A DNA stretch of 33,593 bases. It comes from an uncultured Bacteroidaceae bacterium (GTDB lineage: Bacteria; Bacteroidota; Bacteroidia; Bacteroidales; Bacteroidaceae). Numbering within the stretch: the stretch's first letter is position 1; each line of letters begins with the position of its first letter. The translations under genes were made by a program, and so were the position numbers. Below the pieces are notes generated by a model that was not told the DNA's origin, searched no databases, and was given only the letters and a program-made list of their open reading frames with translations. Where the stretch lies: positions 1-33,593 of the forward strand of contig CALUJL010000003.1 in NCBI GenBank assembly GCA_944320955.1, given 5' to 3'. Of this stretch, positions 15,701 through 24,264 are shown one piece after another.

Positions 15701-16072
15701 TCAAAGTGAGGTAAGTCCGGGCGAAAAGGCGTCTTCGTAGTGCTCGATCTGCCAGCGGGTGCCGTCGTAGAGAATGGAAATGACATCGAAACGCACCGGA
15801 AGGTCGGAAGCGGCGAGGCGGACATAGGCGTCGGCCGCCAGGAGGATGTGCCGCCGCTTGCGGCGGTCTACGGCCTCCGAAGGGTCGCCATACAGCCCGT
15901 CGTGGCGCGTCTTGACCTCCACGAAGACCAGTTCGCCGTCCTTTTCGGCCACAAGGTCCAACTCCAGTTTGCCCGAGCGCCAGTTGCGCTCGCGGATGCA
16001 GTAGCCCTTGTCCTGCAGATAGAATGCGGCAATGTCCTCGCCCCGCCGCCCGCGCTCGTTGTGGTCTGCCAT
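15701..16072 (-). CDS. yraN: YraN family (UPF0102) putative endonuclease
   Basis: The 123-aa protein matches UPF0102 along its full length: GRRGEDIAAFYLQDKGYCI, RNWRSGKLELDLVAEKDGEL, and VFVEVKTRHDGLYGDPSEAV, with the nuclease-like Glu, Asp and ExK residues of the restriction-endonuclease fold. The biological role of YraN is not settled. I start it at the ATG at 16072, which gives the family's MADHNERGRRGE-type beginning; the frame is open to 16357 but that part is antisense to the next gene. A TATTTTTG element at 16099-16092 lies 20 nt upstream. It is probably co-transcribed with the Imm17-like gene. Confidence 0.9.
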   Translation of the reverse strand: MADHNERGRRGEDIAAFYLQDKGYCIRERNWRSGKLELDLVAEKDGELVFVEVKTRHDGLYGDPSEAVDRRKRRHILLAADAYVRLAASDLPVRFDVISILYDGTRWQIEHYEDAFSPGLTSL

Positions 16073-16091
16073 CTTTTCCCGGTATTTTGCG

Positions 16092-16099
16092 CAAAAATA
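16092..16099 (-). promoter_or_regulatory. -7 element upstream of yraN
   Basis: The minus strand reads TATTTTTG, matching TAnnTTTG, ending 19 nt before the yraN ATG. Its upstream half overlaps the region used by the divergent promoter on the plus strand. Confidence 0.6.
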
Positions 16100-16112
16100 G
16101 TGAATTAAACCG

Positions 16113-16143
16113 TTGGCTATCATGAAAACATAGCCTAATTTTG
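16113..16143 (+). promoter_or_regulatory. promoter upstream of the small RHH-like gene
   Basis: TTG (16113-16115), a 20-nt spacer and TAATTTTG (16136-16143) match the consensus. The only plausible ATG (16153) is 9 nt after the -7 element, so the transcript would start a few bases before it or at it. Confidence 0.65.
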
Positions 16144-16152
16144 CAACCGGAT

Positions 16153-16401
16153 ATGAAGGACCATAGCCGGAAAACCCGGCCCAACCGCACCGATCCGCCC
16201 GAGGAACGCGACCGCAAGCCCCGCACCGAGCGCATCTCTGTCCTGCTGACCGAAGAAGAAAAGAGCCTGATAGACCGTTTTTTGGAGAGCAGGCGGATTC
16301 AGAACCGGTCGCACTGGATACGGCGCACCGTGCTGGGAGCCGTGCAGGAAAGCGCATCGGAGTCCTCCCTCCTCTTCAGCGAGCACGACATGCGGCGCTG
16401 A
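16153..16401 (+). CDS. small RHH/Mob-like DNA-binding protein (putative)
   Basis: The 82-aa protein is basic in its first 25 residues. A segment of ribbon-helix-helix type follows: RISVLLTEEEKSLIDRFLES then RIQNRSHWIRRTVLGAVQES, a beta strand and two helices as in CopG or mobilization-type proteins. I do not recognise a specific family member with a known role. A TTG at 16141 is in frame, but it lies inside the promoter, so the ATG at 16153 is used; this makes the message nearly leaderless. It is 36 nt upstream of tadA and probably in the same transcript. A regulatory role is only an inference. Confidence 0.6.
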   Translation: MKDHSRKTRPNRTDPPEERDRKPRTERISVLLTEEEKSLIDRFLESRRIQNRSHWIRRTVLGAVQESASESSLLFSEHDMRR

Positions 16402-16437
16402 CCTTCACCCCTCTCCCCCTCAACCTCTTTTCCCGCC

Positions 16438-16869
16438 ATGACCGACGAAGAATACATGCGCCAAGCACTCGAAGAAGCCCGCAGGGCCTATGCGGAAGAC
16501 GAAGTGCCCATCGGAGCCGTCATCGTCTGCAAGGAACGCATCATCGCCCGTGCACACAACCTGACCGAGACGCTGCGCGACGCCACGGCCCACGCTGAGA
16601 TGCAGGCCATCACCGCTGCCGAAAACCACCTCGGGGCCAAGTATCTGAACGAGTGCACGCTCTACGTGACCGTAGAACCCTGCCCCATGTGTGCCGGAGC
16701 CATAGCCTGGACACAGATGGGGCGCCTCGTCTACGGGGCGGAAGACCCTAAGCGCGGCTACCGCCGCTACGCCCCCGGCGTGCTCCACCCCAAGACGGAA
16801 GTCGCCCAAGGCCTGCTTGCCGACGAAGCCGCGCAGCTGATGCAGGACTTCTTCCGCAGCAAACGATAA
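16438..16869 (+). CDS. tadA: tRNA-specific adenosine deaminase
   Basis: TadA converts adenosine 34 to inosine in tRNA-Arg(ACG), allowing wobble decoding. The 143-aa protein is a full-length zinc deaminase: the HAE motif (AHAEMQAI, residues 51-58) supplies the zinc His and the proton-shuttling Glu, and PCPMC ([10 protein letters not shown]) supplies the two zinc Cys. The N-terminal [12 protein letters not shown] helix and the C-terminal helices also fit TadA. Guanine or cytosine deaminases share this fold, but TadA is the best match in length and motifs. Confidence 0.93.
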   Translation: MTDEEYMRQALEEARRAYAEDEVPIGAVIVCKERIIARAHNLTETLRDATAHAEMQAITAAENHLGAKYLNECTLYVTVEPCPMCAGAIAWTQMGRLVYGAEDPKRGYRRYAPGVLHPKTEVAQGLLADEAAQLMQDFFRSKR

Positions 16870-16898
16870 GAAGAAAACCACTTTTCAACAATATTCAC

Positions 16899-16906
16899 TA
16901 CCTTTG
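16899..16906 (+). promoter_or_regulatory. -7 element upstream of leuS
   Basis: TACCTTTG matches TAnnTTTG, 33 nt before the leuS ATG; a clear -33 TTTG is not seen. Confidence 0.55.
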
Positions 16907-16939
16907 CGGCATAAAACGCTGTATAACCTCAGAAAAAAC

Positions 16940-19732
16940 ATGGAATACAACTTCAGAGAGATCGAACAGAAGTGGCAAAAAAGATGGGTCGAACGACAGA
17001 CCTATCGGGTAACGGAAAATAAAGACAAGCAGAAGTTTTACGTACTGAACATGTTCCCCTATCCCTCCGGGGCCGGCCTCCACGTCGGACACCCGCTGGG
17101 CTACATCGCATCCGACATCTACGCCCGCTACAAACGCCTGCGGGGATTCAACGTCCTCAACCCCATGGGTTACGATGCCTACGGCCTCCCCGCCGAACAA
17201 TATGCCATACAGACGGGACAGCACCCTGCCATCACCACCGACAAGAACATAGCCCGCTACCGCGAACAGCTGGACAAAATAGGATTTTCCTTCGACTGGA
17301 ACCGCGAAATCCGCACCTGCGACCCGGAATACTACCAGTGGACGCAGTGGGCCTTTGAGCAGATGTTCAAGAGTTACTACTGCAACCGCGCCCAAAAGGC
17401 ACGCCCCATCAGCGAACTCATCGAGGCCTTCGGGCAGAACGGCACGGAGGGACTCGACGTGGCCTGCAGCAAGGAACTCACCTTCACCGCCGCCGAATGG
17501 AAAGCCATGAGCCAGAATAAGCAACAGGAGACGCTCATGAATTACCGGATCGCCTACCTCGGCAACACGATGGTCAACTGGTGTCCGCAATTGGGCACCG
17601 TCCTGGCCAACGACGAAGTAGTAGAAGGCCTCAGCGTGCGCGGCGGTTATCCCGTCGTGCAGCGCGTCATGCGCCAATGGTGCCTGCGCGTCAGCGCCTA
17701 TGCCCAGCGCCTCCTCGACGGGCTCGACACAATAGACTGGACAGACTCGCTGAAGGAAACGCAAAGGAACTGGATCGGACGCTCGGAAGGCACCGAGATG
17801 TCCTTCAAAGTGAAAGGCAGCGACACGGAACTCCTCATCTTCACCACCCGCGCCGATACGGTCTTCGGCGTAACCTTCATGGTACTTGCCCCGGAGAGCG
17901 CACTGGTGGCCCGACTCACCACGCCCGGACAGAAAAACGAGGTGGACGCCTACCTCGAACGCACCCGCAAACGCACCGAACGCGAGCGCATAGCCGACCG
18001 CAGCGTCAGCGGAGTCTTCAGCGGGTCCTACGCCATCAACCCCCTGACGGGAGAGGAAATCCCCATCTGGATTAGCGATTACGTGCTCGCCGGCTACGGA
18101 ACGGGCGCAATCATGGCCGTCCCGGCCCACGACAGCCGCGACTATGCCTTCGCCAAGCACTTCAATCTGGAAATCCGCCCCCTGATCGAGGGATGCGACG
18201 TGAGCGAAGAGAGTTTCGATGCCAAAGAAGGCATCATGACCAACTCCCCGAAAGCCGGGAGCCCCGCAGGAGGCCTCAACCTGAACGGCCTGACAGTGAA
18301 AGAGGCCATAGCCGCCACAAAAAAATACGTAACGGAAAACGGCCTGGGCCGCGTCAAAGTCAACTTCCGCCTGCGCGACGCCATCTTCTCCCGCCAGCGC
18401 TACTGGGGCGAACCCTTCCCGGTCTACTACAAAGACGGCATGCCCTACCTGCTCGACGAGAGCAAACTTCCGCTCGAACTCCCCGAAATCGACAAATACC
18501 TCCCCACCGAAACCGGCGAGCCCCCCTTGGCCCGCGCCAAAAACTGGAAGACCGAAGAGGGATATCCCCTGGAAGTCTGCACCATGCCCGGCTTCGCCGG
18601 CTCCTCGGCCTACTACCTCCGCTACATGGATCCCCGCAACCACGAGGCACTTCTCTCCCACGAAAAAGCCGAATACTGGCAAAACGTGGACCTCTACGTG
18701 GGCGGCACGGAGCACGCCACGGGGCACCTCATCTACTCCCGCTTCTGGAATAAATTCCTTTTCGACCTCGGCGTCTCCGTCAAGGAGGAGCCCTTCCAGA
18801 AATTAGTGAACCAAGGCATGATCCAGGGCCGCAGCAATTTTGTCTACCGCATCAAGGACACCAACACCTTTGTCTCCTACAATCTGAAGAAAGACTACGA
18901 CGTGACGCCGATCCACGTGGATGTCAACATCGTAAGCAACGACATTCTCGACCTCGAAGCCTTCAAGTCCTGGCGTCCGGAGTATGCCGACGCACAGTTT
19001 GTGCTGGAAGACGGGAAATACATCTGCGGATGGGCCGTCGAGAAGATGAGCAAATCGATGTATAACGTGGTCAACCCCGACCTGATCGTGGAGAAGTACG
19101 GCGCCGACACACTGCGCATGTACGAAATGTTCCTCGGCCCCGTCGAGCAATCCAAGCCGTGGGACACGAACGGGATAGACGGCGTGCACCGCTTCCTCCG
19201 CAAGTTCTGGAATTTGTTCTGGGGCAAAGGCGCAGAAGCCCTGCAACTTTCCGACGAAAGCGGCAGCGCCGAAGAACTGAAGTCCCTGCACAAACTCATA
19301 AAGAAGGTAACGGCCGACATCGAAACCTTTTCCTATAATACTTCGATCAGCGCCTTCATGATCTGCACCAACGAGTTGACTTCGCTCAAGTGCCGCAAGC
19401 GCGCCGTACTGGAGCCGCTCGTCGTGCTGATAGCCCCCTTCGCCCCGCACCTTGCCGAGGAACTTTGGGAAGCTCTCGGGCATACGACCAGCGTTTGCGA
19501 CGCCACTTGGCCCGAATACGACGAGCACTACCTCGCAGAAGACACCGTCAGCTACACCATTTCTTTCAACGGGAAAGCCCGTTTCCAGAAGACCTTCCCC
19601 GCCGATGCCGCCAACGACGCCATCCAGCAGGCCGTCCTCGCCGACGAAGCCGCACAGAAATGGATGGAAGGCAAGTCGGTCGTAAAAATAATCATCGTAC
19701 CAAAAAAGATAGTCAATGTGGTCTTACGTTAA
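16940..19732 (+). CDS. leuS: leucyl-tRNA synthetase
   Basis: LeuS charges tRNA-Leu. The 930-aa protein has the class I signatures HVGH (residues 48-51, HIGH-type, in [15 protein letters not shown]) and KMSKS (702-706), plus the CP1 editing domain between them. The editing-site region contains [14 protein letters not shown] and the conserved-type [13 protein letters not shown]. The length is that of Bacteroidetes LeuRS, which is longer than the E. coli enzyme. The ATG at 16940 begins [13 protein letters not shown], the expected N-terminus; an in-frame TTG at 16904 lies inside the promoter and is rejected. Its end overlaps the YitT gene by 17 nt. Confidence 0.97.
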   Translation: MEYNFREIEQKWQKRWVERQTYRVTENKDKQKFYVLNMFPYPSGAGLHVGHPLGYIASDIYARYKRLRGFNVLNPMGYDAYGLPAEQYAIQTGQHPAITTDKNIARYREQLDKIGFSFDWNREIRTCDPEYYQWTQWAFEQMFKSYYCNRAQKARPISELIEAFGQNGTEGLDVACSKELTFTAAEWKAMSQNKQQETLMNYRIAYLGNTMVNWCPQLGTVLANDEVVEGLSVRGGYPVVQRVMRQWCLRVSAYAQRLLDGLDTIDWTDSLKETQRNWIGRSEGTEMSFKVKGSDTELLIFTTRADTVFGVTFMVLAPESALVARLTTPGQKNEVDAYLERTRKRTERERIADRSVSGVFSGSYAINPLTGEEIPIWISDYVLAGYGTGAIMAVPAHDSRDYAFAKHFNLEIRPLIEGCDVSEESFDAKEGIMTNSPKAGSPAGGLNLNGLTVKEAIAATKKYVTENGLGRVKVNFRLRDAIFSRQRYWGEPFPVYYKDGMPYLLDESKLPLELPEIDKYLPTETGEPPLARAKNWKTEEGYPLEVCTMPGFAGSSAYYLRYMDPRNHEALLSHEKAEYWQNVDLYVGGTEHATGHLIYSRFWNKFLFDLGVSVKEEPFQKLVNQGMIQGRSNFVYRIKDTNTFVSYNLKKDYDVTPIHVDVNIVSNDILDLEAFKSWRPEYADAQFVLEDGKYICGWAVEKMSKSMYNVVNPDLIVEKYGADTLRMYEMFLGPVEQSKPWDTNGIDGVHRFLRKFWNLFWGKGAEALQLSDESGSAEELKSLHKLIKKVTADIETFSYNTSISAFMICTNELTSLKCRKRAVLEPLVVLIAPFAPHLAEELWEALGHTTSVCDATWPEYDEHYLAEDTVSYTISFNGKARFQKTFPADAANDAIQQAVLADEAAQKWMEGKSVVKIIIVPKKIVNVVLR

Positions 19733-20627
19733 ACAACCAGTCACTTCCAGCCAGAAGATACAGTTCGTCTGGAATGAAATCCGCGACTACCTCGTCATCA
19801 CGGTAGGCATCTTCAGCTACGCCCTCGGGTGGGTGCTCTTCTTCATCCCCTACAAAATCACAATCGGCGGCGTGGCCGGTATCGGCGCCATAACGTTCTA
19901 TGCCACGGGCATACCCATGCAATGGACTTACTTCGCCATCAATGCCCTACTCATGGGCATTGCGCTCAAATTCCTCGGCTTGAGATTCGTCATACGCACC
20001 ACATACGGCATCCTGATGATGACCTTCGCCCTGTGGATCCTGCAGGAGAACATCTCGCCCAACCTCCAGCTCCTGGGCGACGGGCAGGACTTCCTGGCCT
20101 GTACGCTGGGCTCCGTGATGTGCGGCTTCGGCCTGGCCATCATCTTCATGCACAACGGCAGCACGGGCGGCACGGACATCATAGCCGCGGCCATCAACAA
20201 ATACCGCGACATCAGCCTCGGCCGGATGATTCTCTACTGCGACATCCTCATCATCGCCTCCTGTTATTTCGTTTTCAACGACTGGCGCCGCGTTTTGTTC
20301 GGCTATGTGGCCACGTTCATCTACACCTTTACGCTCGACAGCGTGACGAACCGCAACCAACAGTCGGTGCAATTCCTCATTTTCTCTGAGAAATACGCCG
20401 AAATCGCCGACGTAATCTCCGTCCGGCTGCACCGCGGCGTCACCGTGCTCGACGGCCAGGGCTGGTACAGCAAGCGCCCTGTCAAAGTGCTCTGCATCCT
20501 GGCCAAGCGGAAGGAAGCCGTCTCCATCCTCCGGCTGGTGAAGTCCATCGACGAGCACGCATTCCTCTCCGAAAGCAACGTGCACGGCGTCTTCGGCAAG
20601 GGCTTCGACCGCATCAAGGTGAAGTAA
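19716..20627 (+). CDS. YitT family (DUF2179) membrane protein
   Basis: The 303-aa protein has five or six membrane segments (residues about 25-45, 50-70, 75-95, 105-125, 140-160, 180-205). A YitT-type core motif is visible in [30 protein letters not shown] soluble DUF2179 domain follows (about residues 220-300, including [25 protein letters not shown]). Function of YitT proteins is not established; a transport role has been suggested. The start overlaps the end of leuS by 17 nt in another frame, so both are probably co-transcribed. A strong bidirectional terminator lies 43 nt after the stop. Confidence 0.9.
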   Translation: MWSYVKQPVTSSQKIQFVWNEIRDYLVITVGIFSYALGWVLFFIPYKITIGGVAGIGAITFYATGIPMQWTYFAINALLMGIALKFLGLRFVIRTTYGILMMTFALWILQENISPNLQLLGDGQDFLACTLGSVMCGFGLAIIFMHNGSTGGTDIIAAAINKYRDISLGRMILYCDILIIASCYFVFNDWRRVLFGYVATFIYTFTLDSVTNRNQQSVQFLIFSEKYAEIADVISVRLHRGVTVLDGQGWYSKRPVKVLCILAKRKEAVSILRLVKSIDEHAFLSESNVHGVFGKGFDRIKVK

Positions 20628-20670
20628 GAAACACGCCGTAGAGGCGCATCCGCCTTCTGCCTGCAGCATA

Positions 20671-20723
20671 GGAAATCCCGGCATTGTACGCCCGTCCAGC
20701 GCACAATGCCGGGATTCCTTTTT
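20671..20723 (+). terminator. bidirectional terminator between YitT and phosphatase genes
   Basis: GGAAATCCCGGCATTGT (20671-20687) pairs with the strand ending ACAATGCCGGGATTCC (20703-20718), with one bulged A. TTTTT follows at 20719-20723. The gap to the convergent gene (20785) holds nothing else. Confidence 0.85.
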
Positions 20724-20784
20724 CTCCCTTCCGTAAGGATTCTGCCGCCCGCCTTGCCGCTGCGAGGCGGAAGGAGCAGACCAG

Positions 20785-21288
20785 TCAGCCCACGGCCTCA
20801 ATGGCCTCTTCGAGCAGGCCGGCGCGGGAGAGCAGATGCTCCACAAACTCGCGGAAAGCGCCCTGCCCGCCCGAAGCGCGGCATACGTAGGCGACTTCGC
20901 GTTTCACATAGTCCGGCGTATTGGCGGGCGAGGCCGGATAGCCCACGGCGCGGAGCAGGCGGAGATCGTTGAGGTCGTCGCCGATGTAAGCCACGTCGCC
21001 CAGCCCGATGCCCAGCTCGCGGCATACCTCCTGCGCCAGGGCCAGTTTGTCCTTCACGCCCAGATAGCACCGCTCGATGCGGAGCTTCTCGGCGCGGCGC
21101 TGCACGATGGGCGTATTCTCGCCCGTCATGATGGCCACCGGCACCCCATAGTGCCGCAAGAAGGCCACGCCCCATCCGTCCTTGACGCAGAAGCGCTTCA
21201 TGACGTCGCCCCCAGCGGTGTAATACATGCCGCCGTCGGTCCAGACGCCGTCGATGTCGGTAATCACTAACTTCGGTAAGTTTTCCAT
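20785..21288 (-). CDS. KdsC-like HAD phosphatase (nonulosonate-phosphate type)
   Basis: The 167-aa protein is a cap-less C0 HAD phosphatase of the KDO8P/KDN9P phosphatase type. Motif I is DIDGVWTDG, motif II is the Thr in IMTGENT, motif III is the Lys in YLGVKDKL, and motif IV is GDDLNDL. Such tetrameric enzymes dephosphorylate KDO-8-P or KDN/Neu-9-P. Location at the end of a cluster with a NeuB-like synthase and a cytidylyltransferase points to a 9-phosphate nonulosonic acid as substrate, as in the Bacteroides KDN pathway. The ATG at 21288 (MENLPKL) is preferred to the in-frame TTG at 21300. It lies 27 nt after the GT2 gene. Confidence 0.85.
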   Translation of the reverse strand: MENLPKLVITDIDGVWTDGGMYYTAGGDVMKRFCVKDGWGVAFLRHYGVPVAIMTGENTPIVQRRAEKLRIERCYLGVKDKLALAQEVCRELGIGLGDVAYIGDDLNDLRLLRAVGYPASPANTPDYVKREVAYVCRASGGQGAFREFVEHLLSRAGLLEEAIEAVG

Positions 21289-21315
21289 ATTCTTTATCAA
21301 GATGTTTCGGTCGGT

Positions 21316-22188
21316 TCAGTCCCTCTGCCGGCGCCACTTGCCCGCCCGTCCGCGCAAGCCGTCGAGCAGGCCGCAGAGGAGCGCGCGGCACTTGGCAGCT
21401 TTCTGCCGCTCGTAGAGGAGGACAAAGACGAAGCGCTTGAAGAGATGATACTTCAGGTGCGGGCCGAGAGGGAGCTCGGCGGGAAAGAGACGGTGGAGGA
21501 GGAAACCGTTGCGCACGTTGTAGTACGTGCGTGCCGGGGCATACTCATTGGGGAAAACCTCGCGCCCCAACAGCCTGCGACGGCGGCGCTGTGCGCCGAA
21601 ACCGTGCTGCAGCAGGACGTCGGAGATGCAGAGCGAGGGCACTCCGGCGCGGCGGGCGCGGTAGGAAAACTCCATGTCCACGCCCCAGATGAAGAAGTCC
21701 TCGCGGAAGAGCCCCACGCGGCGGAAGAGGGAGAGGGGATAGATGCTGCCCGAAGTCATGCAGGAGGGCACTTCCCTGACGCTGCCGTCGGCGGGATAGA
21801 GCGCCGTGCCCTGCGACTCCAGCAGGTAGTTGGTCGAGAAGACGGCCTCGCCCCCGGCTTCCAGCTCCGCCACTCGGTCCACATAGCGGCGCGCCTCGCC
21901 GGGGAGGAAGCGGCTGTCCTGGTCGAAGGTCATGAGGTGCGTGCAGCCCTCCGCCGCGGCGCGGCGGACAGCCTCATTCAGCGGCCGGCCGATGCCCTCG
22001 TTCGCCCCCGTGCCGCAGACAATGCACTTCTCCCGCGGCGTGCCGGGCGGGATGCAGCGCGCGGCCTGTCCACCGCCCGGCGTGTTGTCCCAAATCAGGA
22101 GTTTCTCGAGCACCGGCAGGTAGGAAGCGATGCGGCCGGCGGCCGCATCGTCGGGGTGGTAGAGTATGACGATGCCTAAGATTTTCAT
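21316..22188 (-). CDS. GT2 family glycosyltransferase (rhamnosyltransferase-like)
   Basis: The 290-aa protein is a GT-A fold family-2 enzyme. It begins ILGIVILYHPDDAAAGRIAS, has WDNTPGG, the acceptor-like MTFDQDSRF (DxD-type segment near residue 100), and CMTSGSIYPLSLFRRVGLFREDFFIWGVDMEFSYRA in pieces typical of rhamnosyltransferase-like proteins. The C-terminal ~60 residues are basic and amphipathic (YERQKAAKCRALLCG) and may touch the membrane. Context suggests it adds a sugar to a surface glycan whose neighbouring residue is a nonulosonic acid. Donor and acceptor cannot be told from sequence. Confidence 0.82.
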   Translation of the reverse strand: MKILGIVILYHPDDAAAGRIASYLPVLEKLLIWDNTPGGGQAARCIPPGTPREKCIVCGTGANEGIGRPLNEAVRRAAAEGCTHLMTFDQDSRFLPGEARRYVDRVAELEAGGEAVFSTNYLLESQGTALYPADGSVREVPSCMTSGSIYPLSLFRRVGLFREDFFIWGVDMEFSYRARRAGVPSLCISDVLLQHGFGAQRRRRRLLGREVFPNEYAPARTYYNVRNGFLLHRLFPAELPLGPHLKYHLFKRFVFVLLYERQKAAKCRALLCGLLDGLRGRAGKWRRQRD

Positions 22189-22216
22189 CCTCGTTCCGGT
22201 TCATTCCGCCGGAAGC

Positions 22217-23260
22217 TCAAGGCTCCAGGTCGCAGGGATAGATGATTTCGTTCTTCGGGATGCGGCACTTCACGCGGCGTCCGATGACGCTCTCGCGGTC
22301 GGCCCACTTATATCCGTCGCCGGGGCTGAGCATGTGTATCTTGTCTTCGGTCACGATGTCGCCCGCCCCGAGCGCCACTTTCGTCGCAATGGAACGCTCC
22401 AGCTTGACGCGCGCGGCGGAGACGGCAGGGTCTATGTACAGCTCCTCGCGCCCCATCCACATCTCCGCCACGCGGATGTCGCGTATCATGCGGTTCACCC
22501 CGTCGGGGCCGAGCGAGCCGAGCTGGTCGGTTCCTTTCATGCGGCGGTCGATGGTAATGTGTTTTTCGATGATGCGGGCGCCCATCCCCACCGCCACTAC
22601 CGGGGCGGCGATGCCGATGGTGTGGTCCGAGAAGCCTATGCGGTACTGCCCGTAGTGCTTCTGCAGGTAGGCAATCGTGCGGAGGTTCAGGTTTTCGGGC
22701 CGCGTGGGGTACTGGCTCACGCAGTGGAGTATGCTGATCTGGCTGTGGTAGCGGGTGATGACCTCCAGCGCGTCGTCCAGTTCGCGCCGCCCGGCCATGC
22801 CGGTGCTCAGGATGATAGGGATTTTCGTCTCGGCCATGGCCGCGAGCAGGGGCAGGTTGGTCAGGTCGCGGCTGGCTACCTTCAGGAAGTCGGGCGTGAA
22901 GAGCTTCAGGAGGCTGAGGCATCCGGGGCTGCACAGCGTCTCCACGAAGTCCAGGCCGCGCTCCTTGGCGTGGCGGTAGACTTCGAGGTGCGCCTGGTCG
23001 TCGAGTTCGAGAAAAGCGCGGTGCTCGCCGTAGGTGCGGCCGAAGGAGTTGGGCGAATCGTAGGGGCGGTTCATCTGGCTGTCCGTAAGCTCCTCGCCCA
23101 GGTCGCGCTTGGTCATCTTCACGGCATCCATGGGCTTGAGGTCGATACCGAAGGTCTCCTCGCGCACGGGGCGGGACACGAGGTCCACGATGAGCTTGGC
23201 TATGTCGACCGAGCCGTTGTGGTTCTGCCCGATTTCGCCGATGATATAGGTGTGTTCCAT
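22217..23260 (-). CDS. NeuB family nonulosonic acid synthase
   Basis: The 347-aa protein condenses a six-carbon sugar (ManNAc, ManNAc-6-P, mannose-6-P or a related sugar) with phosphoenolpyruvate. NeuB motifs are clear: GEIGQNHNGS (residues 8-17), FLKVASRDL, LSTGMAG, LHCVSQYPT, GFSDHTIG, EKHITIDRRMKGTDQ. A C-terminal SAF/antifreeze-like domain runs from about residue 285 (KLERSIATKVALGAGDIV). A KdsC-like phosphatase in the same cluster suggests a phosphorylated product, so the 9-phosphate-synthase subtype is likely. It lies 28 nt after the cytidylyltransferase gene and before the GT2 gene in one minus-strand operon. Confidence 0.92.
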   Translation of the reverse strand: MEHTYIIGEIGQNHNGSVDIAKLIVDLVSRPVREETFGIDLKPMDAVKMTKRDLGEELTDSQMNRPYDSPNSFGRTYGEHRAFLELDDQAHLEVYRHAKERGLDFVETLCSPGCLSLLKLFTPDFLKVASRDLTNLPLLAAMAETKIPIILSTGMAGRRELDDALEVITRYHSQISILHCVSQYPTRPENLNLRTIAYLQKHYGQYRIGFSDHTIGIAAPVVAVGMGARIIEKHITIDRRMKGTDQLGSLGPDGVNRMIRDIRVAEMWMGREELYIDPAVSAARVKLERSIATKVALGAGDIVTEDKIHMLSPGDGYKWADRESVIGRRVKCRIPKNEIIYPCDLEP

Positions 23261-23288
23261 AGGGTTGTTATGCTAAAGGATGAGAGGA

Positions 23289-24050
23289 TTACTTGGCATT
23301 CTGCCCGATGTTGCGGAGCATTCGGGCGCGGTAGTCGGGATGTTGCTCCACCAGGCGGAGCAGCGACTGCCAGTCGCGCCCGCCGCCCGGGGCGCAGGCC
23401 TCGGCATAGAGGCGGCTGAGGAGGGCGAAATCGTCGGGCGTGTCGAGCGTGAAGCGCAGGTCGCGCCGTCCCTCCAGGGCGGGGGGAAGGGGCAGGAGCC
23501 GCACGCGGAACTCCTCGGGGTGGGTGTAGAGGTAGATGGTCACGTGCTCCCGCGCGGTGCGGTCGGCAGTGGCTTCCGCCACGCGGCGCAGGGCGGCGAG
23601 CGTGGTCAGCTCGGAGAAGAGGCCGAGGTGGGACTTGATGACGGGCGTCCCGTCGGCGAAACCGTAGGAAAGGTAGTCCAGGGCTTCGGCCCGGAGGCGG
23701 TCGTGCTCGCGGAAAAGAGCGGGGAAGGTGTCCGCCTGCAGGAAAGGATTGTCGCTGCAGACGCGGATGAAGCGGTCGATGCCGTAGCACTCGGCGGCCA
23801 GGATGAAGCGGGAGAGGACGTCGTCCTCACTGCCCCGGAAGCTGAAGACGCCGTGCTCCTCGGCCACGCGCACCAGCACCTCGTCCTGCTCCCGGCGCGT
23901 CGTGGCCACGACCACGGGCACACCCGGGCAGGAGGCCTTGATGCGCTCCAGGAGGATGTCGATGATGCGCTCCCGGCCGCAAAAGGGGAGCAATATCTTG
24001 TTGGCCAGCCGGGTCGAGCCGGTGCGGGCCTGTATGATGATTCCGTCCAT
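23289..24050 (-). CDS. SpsF/CMP-sugar cytidylyltransferase-like protein
   Basis: The 253-aa protein has the nucleotidyltransferase start IIQARTGSTRLANKIL (QARxGSxRLxxK type, residues 6-21). VVVATTRREQDEVL, GVFSFRGSEDDVLSRF and RVCSDNPFLQADTF follow. This matches the SpsF/NeuA-related cytidylyltransferase group that activates sialic-acid-like sugars or KDO to CMP forms, though SpsF-type members are less well characterised. It is the first gene of the cluster and starts right after a TAACTTTG promoter. Its DNA is extremely GC-rich, giving long shadow frames on the opposite strand. Substrate unproven. Confidence 0.82.
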   Translation of the reverse strand: MDGIIIQARTGSTRLANKILLPFCGRERIIDILLERIKASCPGVPVVVATTRREQDEVLVRVAEEHGVFSFRGSEDDVLSRFILAAECYGIDRFIRVCSDNPFLQADTFPALFREHDRLRAEALDYLSYGFADGTPVIKSHLGLFSELTTLAALRRVAEATADRTAREHVTIYLYTHPEEFRVRLLPLPPALEGRRDLRFTLDTPDDFALLSRLYAEACAPGGGRDWQSLLRLVEQHPDYRARMLRNIGQNAK

Positions 24051-24072
24051 GGCAGTAACGTGTCGTTGCGGG

Positions 24073-24080
24073 CAAAGTTA
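24073..24080 (-). promoter_or_regulatory. -7 element of the nonulosonic acid cluster
   Basis: The minus strand reads TAACTTTG, matching TAnnTTTG, ending 22 nt before the first gene of the cluster. The -33 region lies against the repeat array (from about 24083), and no TTTG is found there. Confidence 0.6.
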
Positions 24081-24103
24081 CGTTTTTCCCCGCAGCTTTC
24101 GGG

Positions 24104-24214
24104 GAAAAGCGGCAGGTATTTTCTCAAAAAGATGCAGCGCTTCCGAGGAACAGATGCGGCACTTTTCGGAGAAAGTGCAGGCGCTTTCCGGAAAAAGCCC
24201 CGGCGGTCTTGCGG
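24104..24214. repeat. short palindromic repeat array, copy 4 (five units)
   Basis: Five tandem units of 21-24 nt begin near 24104, 24126, 24149, 24171 and 24191, for example AACAGATGCGGCACTTTTCG and GAAAGTGCAGGCGCTTTCCG. A degenerate sixth may lie at 24083-24103. Each unit is an A-run, GC-core, T-run with partial self-complementarity. The array fills the gap between two divergent promoters and partly overlaps the candidate -33 region of the plus-strand one. Confidence 0.7.
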
Positions 24215-24241
24215 AAATCCGGAGGGAAATCCGTATGTTTG
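24209..24241 (+). promoter_or_regulatory. promoter of the HEFAH lipoprotein gene
   Basis: TATGTTTG (24234-24241) matches TAnnTTTG and lies 23 nt before the ATG. TTG at 24209-24211 is a candidate -33 with a 22-nt spacer, slightly long, and sits in the last repeat unit. Confidence 0.5.
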
Positions 24242-24264
24242 CGGAAACCTTTAAAACGGAAAAT

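Noticed and set aside
24104-24214. CRISPR array
   Set aside because: Units follow each other with no unique spacers of constant length, units vary in sequence, and no cas gene is in the window.
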